NCBI GenBank assembly: GCA_020438525.1
Contig: JAGQUL010000294.1
Coordinates: 1-7,646, forward strand
Direction of reading: 5' to 3'
DNA: 7,646 nt
Origin: Thermoleophilia bacterium
Lineage (GTDB): Bacteria > Actinomycetota > Thermoleophilia > Gaiellales > SKUG01
Positions 5,846-7,646 of the stretch are shown here, piece by piece. The notes beneath the pieces were generated by a model, which saw only the letters and a program-made list of their open reading frames with translations, was not told the DNA's origin and made no database searches. The position numbers and the translations under genes are program-made. Within the stretch, counting starts at the first letter, position 1; every line of letters starts with the position of its first letter.

Positions 5846-6214
5846 ATGTCCGTCGCAGCAGTGAGCACCACCGTCCAGCAGCAGCAGCTTGCGGCACCGA
5901 GCACCGGCGCGCAGCCGGGATCGCGTGCCGGAACGATCATCAAGAGCGCAGCGATCGGCGGCGTGGTGGGTGCAGCTGCACTGGCCGGTCTGTCGTTCAC
6001 GGCGCTGCCGTTCATCGGAGCGCTGTCGGCGCCGATCGCCGCGGCGATCGGTGGCGTGGCCGGGCTCGCGATCGGTGGGATCGTGGGCTGGCTGCGCAGC
6101 CGCAGCGGCGGCGACGACGCGAAGGTCTCGGCGGTCGCGGTCGGTCAGGCGGCGACCCCGCCGGCACCGGGCACGTCGGGCGCCGGGCTGCCGCCCGCGC
6201 TGCCCGCGACCTGA
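5846..6214 (+). CDS. Small Gly-zipper membrane protein, unknown function
   Basis: This 122-aa protein starts at ATG 5846, preceded by GGGAGG (5831-5836) nine bases before the ATG. Residues 1-32 are polar with a QQQQ run and one basic pair of sites. Residues 33-60 and 61-83 are two hydrophobic segments full of small residues with repeated G-x3-G spacing (IGGVVGAAALAG; IGGVAGLAIGGIVG), separated by Pro 62 within SAPIAAAIGG. This is typical of tightly packed or membrane-inserting helical hairpins. The C-terminus (84-122) is charged at first (RSRSGGDDAK) and then Pro/Ala/Gly-rich. There is no signal peptide. Gly-zipper proteins of this look include envelope-spanning and pore-type proteins, but nothing here decides the role. 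Its stop codon lies within an 11-bp tandem repeat. Confidence 0.75.
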   Translation: MSVAAVSTTVQQQQLAAPSTGAQPGSRAGTIIKSAAIGGVVGAAALAGLSFTALPFIGALSAPIAAAIGGVAGLAIGGIVGWLRSRSGGDDAKVSAVAVGQAATPPAPGTSGAGLPPALPAT

Positions 6215-6227
6215 TCGCGACCTGATC
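6206..6227 (+). repeat. 11-bp tandem repeat over the stop codon
   Basis: GCGACCTGATC occurs twice in a row (6206-6216 and 6217-6227), followed by a partial third copy. The first copy contains the TGA stop of the Gly-zipper gene. The second copy may be a recent local duplication. Confidence 0.7.
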
Positions 6228-6239
6228 GCGATCGATCAG
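6222..6239. terminator. Weak convergent hairpin
   Basis: CTGATCG (6222-6228) pairs with CGATCAG (6233-6239) around a CGAT loop, in the 21-base gap between two convergent genes; the stop codon of the minus-strand gene (6236-6238) lies in the second arm. No T-run follows, and the stem is only 7 bp, so termination efficiency is doubtful. Confidence 0.4.
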
Positions 6240-7129
6240 AGCGCGTGACGGGCGGTGACGAACTGTCCGTCGCGCTGCGCCGGCTCCTCGAGCAGCTTGT
6301 CGAGCACGTTCGAGAGCAGCACCCGAAGCCTGGCCACGTTCCCGGTCTGGGCGACGAGCGCGGCGCACTCGGTCGGGCGCAGCAGGATGCCCCGGCGGTA
6401 GAGCATGGCGCGGGCGCCGATGCGCACCGCGTTCACCTGCACCAGCACGCCCAGGGCGAGCAGCAGCACGCCGAGCACCGCGGCGATCCAGGTCGACAGG
6501 CCGGTCATCGGCAGCTCGCCGTTTGCGCCGCCGCCTCGAGCTGTTCGGCGCGCGCCGGCGGCATCGGCGGATGCCGTGGCGAACGCGTTGCCCGATGCGA
6601 CCGCGGCGCCGCCGCCACGCTTGGCAGCGCGATTGTGGTTGGCGGCACGGTTCTTGGCGGCGGCACGGTTGTTGTTGGCCGCGCGATTCCTGTTGGCACC
6701 CGCGCCGCGGTTCGCCGTGCCGACGCGCTTGTTCGTCCGCGTGGCGGGCGTGGCAACCTTCGGCGGGGTCACGACCGGATCGGTGGCCGTGGAGTCGGCC
6801 GCCGCCGAATCGTCCGCTGCGGCGGTGGACGAGGTCACGTCGAGCTCGCTCGAGGCGCCTGAGCCGCCGCCGGCGACGTCGCGTGATGCGGCGCTGCCTG
6901 GATTGCTGGTCGCGGTCCAGATCCCGAAGCCAAGCAGCAGCAGGCCGGCAAGTACGGGAAGCACGCGACCCCAACGCATGCGGGTCACGGTCGCTGCGGG
7001 CGCGCCACCACCGCTCACCGGGGCCTGCGGAGCTGCAGGCTGCGGCGGCATGGCAGCAGACGGCTGCGGAAAGCTCCATCCGGCGGGGATGTGCTGGGCG
7101 TTGGCGGGGGTGTGGGCGTAGGTCTGCAT
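6236..7129 (-). CDS. Two-helix membrane protein with LPMTG motif
   Basis: This 297-aa protein starts at ATG 7129-7127; AGGGA (minus strand) lies 9 bases before it. Residues 1-49 are Pro/Ala/Gln-rich and should lie in the cytosol. RMRWGR (50-55) precedes a membrane helix at about 56-72. Residues 75-204 are the extracytoplasmic part: first acidic and Ser/Thr/Ala-rich (90-118), then basic (130-202) with a low-complexity run of Asn, Arg and Ala (146-171). LPMTG is at 206-210, a second helix at about 212-231, and a basic, partly helical tail of about 65 residues ends the protein. The LPxTG-helix-basic order is that of sortase substrates, but the N-terminal helix looks like an uncleaved anchor and the tail is far longer than usual. 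Sortase cleavage would leave the outer part held by helix 1. The basic segment might bind anionic wall polymers or nucleic acid; this is inference. Confidence 0.85.
   Translation of the reverse strand: MQTYAHTPANAQHIPAGWSFPQPSAAMPPQPAAPQAPVSGGGAPAATVTRMRWGRVLPVLAGLLLLGFGIWTATSNPGSAASRDVAGGGSGASSELDVTSSTAAADDSAAADSTATDPVVTPPKVATPATRTNKRVGTANRGAGANRNRAANNNRAAAKNRAANHNRAAKRGGGAAVASGNAFATASADAAGARRTARGGGANGELPMTGLSTWIAAVLGVLLLALGVLVQVNAVRIGARAMLYRRGILLRPTECAALVAQTGNVARLRVLLSNVLDKLLEEPAQRDGQFVTARHAL
6617..6694 (-). repeat. Low-complexity Asn/Arg/Ala coding repeat
   Basis: The DNA encodes residues 146-171 of the LPMTG protein, with NRAA-like units repeated about four times (NRAANN, NRAAAK, NRAANH, NRAAK). 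The units are imperfect at DNA level, so they look older than the 33-bp repeat in the Thr-rich gene. Confidence 0.7.
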
Positions 7130-7203
7130 GTCACGCGTTCCCTGGGCTGGGGCGGCGATGGGGCCGGGCAGCGCCCCACGTCGCGTGTGTTTGCATTCGA
7201 TCT

Positions 7204-7232
7204 ATCCTGTTCCGGTTTTTGCGTTTCGTCAA
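7204..7232 (-). promoter_or_regulatory. Likely housekeeping promoter of the LPMTG gene
   Basis: On the minus strand, TTGACG (7232-7227) is followed after 17 bases by CAGGAT (7209-7204). These fit a sigma-70-type -35/-10 pair, with one departure at the first -10 base. It lies in the only clearly A/T-rich stretch of the window and would give a leader of about 70 bases before the ATG at 7129. Confidence 0.55.
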
Positions 7233-7276
7233 TACACTAATTGCAACGAGATGCGGCCAAGGTCGTGGCCGCAGCA

Positions 7277-7292
7277 TCGAACACATGTTCGA
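7277..7292. promoter_or_regulatory. LexA (SOS) box 1
   Basis: TCGAACACATGTTCGA is an exact match to the LexA operator TCGAAC-N4-GTTCGA known from mycobacteria and close to that of Bacillus. LexA dimers block transcription here until RecA activation triggers LexA self-cleavage. It lies 74 bases upstream of the start of the 35-codon gene. Confidence 0.85.
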
Positions 7293-7311
7293 CTTTGGCG
7301 CGAGGCGGGTA

Positions 7312-7327
7312 TCGAACGTGTGTTCGG
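7312..7327. promoter_or_regulatory. LexA (SOS) box 2
   Basis: TCGAACGTGTGTTCGG matches the same operator with one departure at the last base. Its centre is 35 bp from that of box 1. A possible promoter lies between the two: GTTCGA (7287-7292, half-site of box 1) as -35, a 17-base spacer and TATCGA (7310-7315, entering box 2) as -10. LexA on either box would then cover it. Confidence 0.75.
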
Positions 7328-7365
7328 TTCAGGGGTCGGATGTCGACCGAAGCGAGGTGGATGCG

Positions 7366-7473
7366 ATGAAGCTGCTGCTCGAAGTCATGCTGGTCGGTTA
7401 CGTGCTCTATGCGGTGCTCGGTGCGCCGTTGCTGGCGCCGATGCGCGACGAGCGCCACATCTGGCGCGCGTAA
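7366..7473 (+). CDS. SOS-controlled 35-aa single-helix membrane peptide
   Basis: The peptide starts at ATG 7366 with a good ribosome binding site, GAGGTGG (7354-7360). An in-frame GTG at 7357 falls within that site and is less likely. Residues 3-25 are almost wholly hydrophobic (LLLEVMLVGYVLYAVLGAPLLAP) and form one likely membrane helix. The last ten (MRDERHIWRA) are charged with a Trp. Two LexA boxes within 90 bases upstream suggest induction by DNA damage. Known SOS-induced membrane peptides of this size include SidA (a division inhibitor in Caulobacter, 29 aa) and TisB (a depolarising toxin of E. coli, 29 aa). The resemblance is in size, topology and control, not in sequence. The TAA stop and tail codons form the first unit of a repeat array. 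The coding call rests on the binding site, composition and operators. Confidence 0.65.
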   Translation: MKLLLEVMLVGYVLYAVLGAPLLAPMRDERHIWRA

Positions 7474-7524
7474 CGAGCGCCACGTCTGGCGTACGTAACG
7501 GAGCGCCGCGTCTGGCGCGCACGA
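7449..7524 (+). repeat. Three tandem 25/26-bp repeats with inner hairpins
   Basis: Units lie at 7449-7473, 7474-7498 and 7499-7524 (one extra G). Each has the core GAGCGCC-x5-CTGGCG with arms GCGCC and GGCGC (GGCGT in unit 2) that can pair around a small loop. The loop region drifts from CATC to CGTC. Unit 1 ends the 35-codon gene; unit 2 would encode the same ERHxWR tail in another frame, also with TAA. The period is not a multiple of three, so the repeat works at DNA or RNA level. It may be a terminator, a binding-site array or the trace of tail duplication. Confidence 0.75.
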
Positions 7525-7646
7525 CGCGCGCTGCGTGCGCCCTGGGCTGGGGCGTGTGCACCCGTCGCACGCGTGGGCTCGCGGGCGCGGGAACAACATC
7601 TCGGGACGCGACGGCGCGCTGGGCGGCCGCGCGGAGCCGGGTGGGC
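7525..7646. other. Non-coding right end
   Basis: No credible gene is seen. GCGTGTG (7552-7558) can pair with CGCACGC (7566-7572) around a 7-nt loop and might end the transcript of the SOS peptide. CCCTGGGCTGGGGCG at 7540-7554 repeats the sequence at 7140-7154 exactly. Confidence 0.4.

Noticed and set aside
7140..7554. Exact 15-bp repeat (7140-7154 and 7540-7554) flanking the SOS region as possible attachment sites
   Set aside because: In DNA this rich in G+C a 15-base match in 7.6 kb is not very surprising, and no integrase or transposase is near.
7237..7599. Minus-strand open frame of 120 codons opposite the SOS peptide
   Set aside because: It runs across both LexA boxes and the repeat array, is rich in Arg, His and Ala, and has no ribosome binding site that I could see.

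Overview
The window is chromosomal DNA of high G+C content, most likely from an actinomycete-type bacterium. The evidence is the strong G/C bias, frequent GTG starts, several starts that look leaderless (TAnnnT a few bases before GTG), two LexA boxes of the Gram-positive/actinobacterial type TCGAAC-N4-GTTCGA, and proteins with LPxTG-like C-terminal anchors. A deep-branching group such as Thermoleophilia would fit, but that is a guess. No phage, transposase, CRISPR or tRNA gene is visible.

Layout. Positions 1-22 are the 3' end of a 5S rRNA, followed by a very strong terminator (33-79), so the window starts where an rRNA operon ends. About 380 bases without a convincing gene follow. Then come a secreted Thr-rich LPFTG surface protein (459-1088, +), a convergent hairpin terminator, and an unrecognised lipoprotein (1175-2308, -). 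Divergent from the lipoprotein are an unrecognised 114-aa protein (2345-2689, +) and a lipoprotein related to family 3 solute-binding proteins but lacking its second lobe (2750-3379, +). A class II CPD photolyase (3389-4879, -) is divergent, with 18 bases between, from a Sir2-family NAD-dependent deacylase (4898-5686, +). A small Gly-zipper membrane protein (5846-6214, +) converges on a two-helix LPMTG protein with a basic Asn/Arg/Ala-rich extracytoplasmic segment (6236-7129, -).

The right end holds the most interesting element. After the promoter region of the LPMTG gene, two LexA boxes (7277-7292 and 7312-7327) stand just upstream of a 35-codon open frame with a good ribosome binding site (7366-7473, +). 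It encodes one hydrophobic helix and a short charged tail. The stop codon and tail-coding DNA lie in the first of three 25/26-bp imperfect repeats, each with an inner inverted repeat. By layout this looks like a DNA-damage-induced membrane micropeptide, comparable in logic but not shown to be homologous to SidA or TisB. With the photolyase and perhaps the sirtuin, the window has a DNA-damage/stress flavour, alongside several cell-envelope proteins of unknown role.
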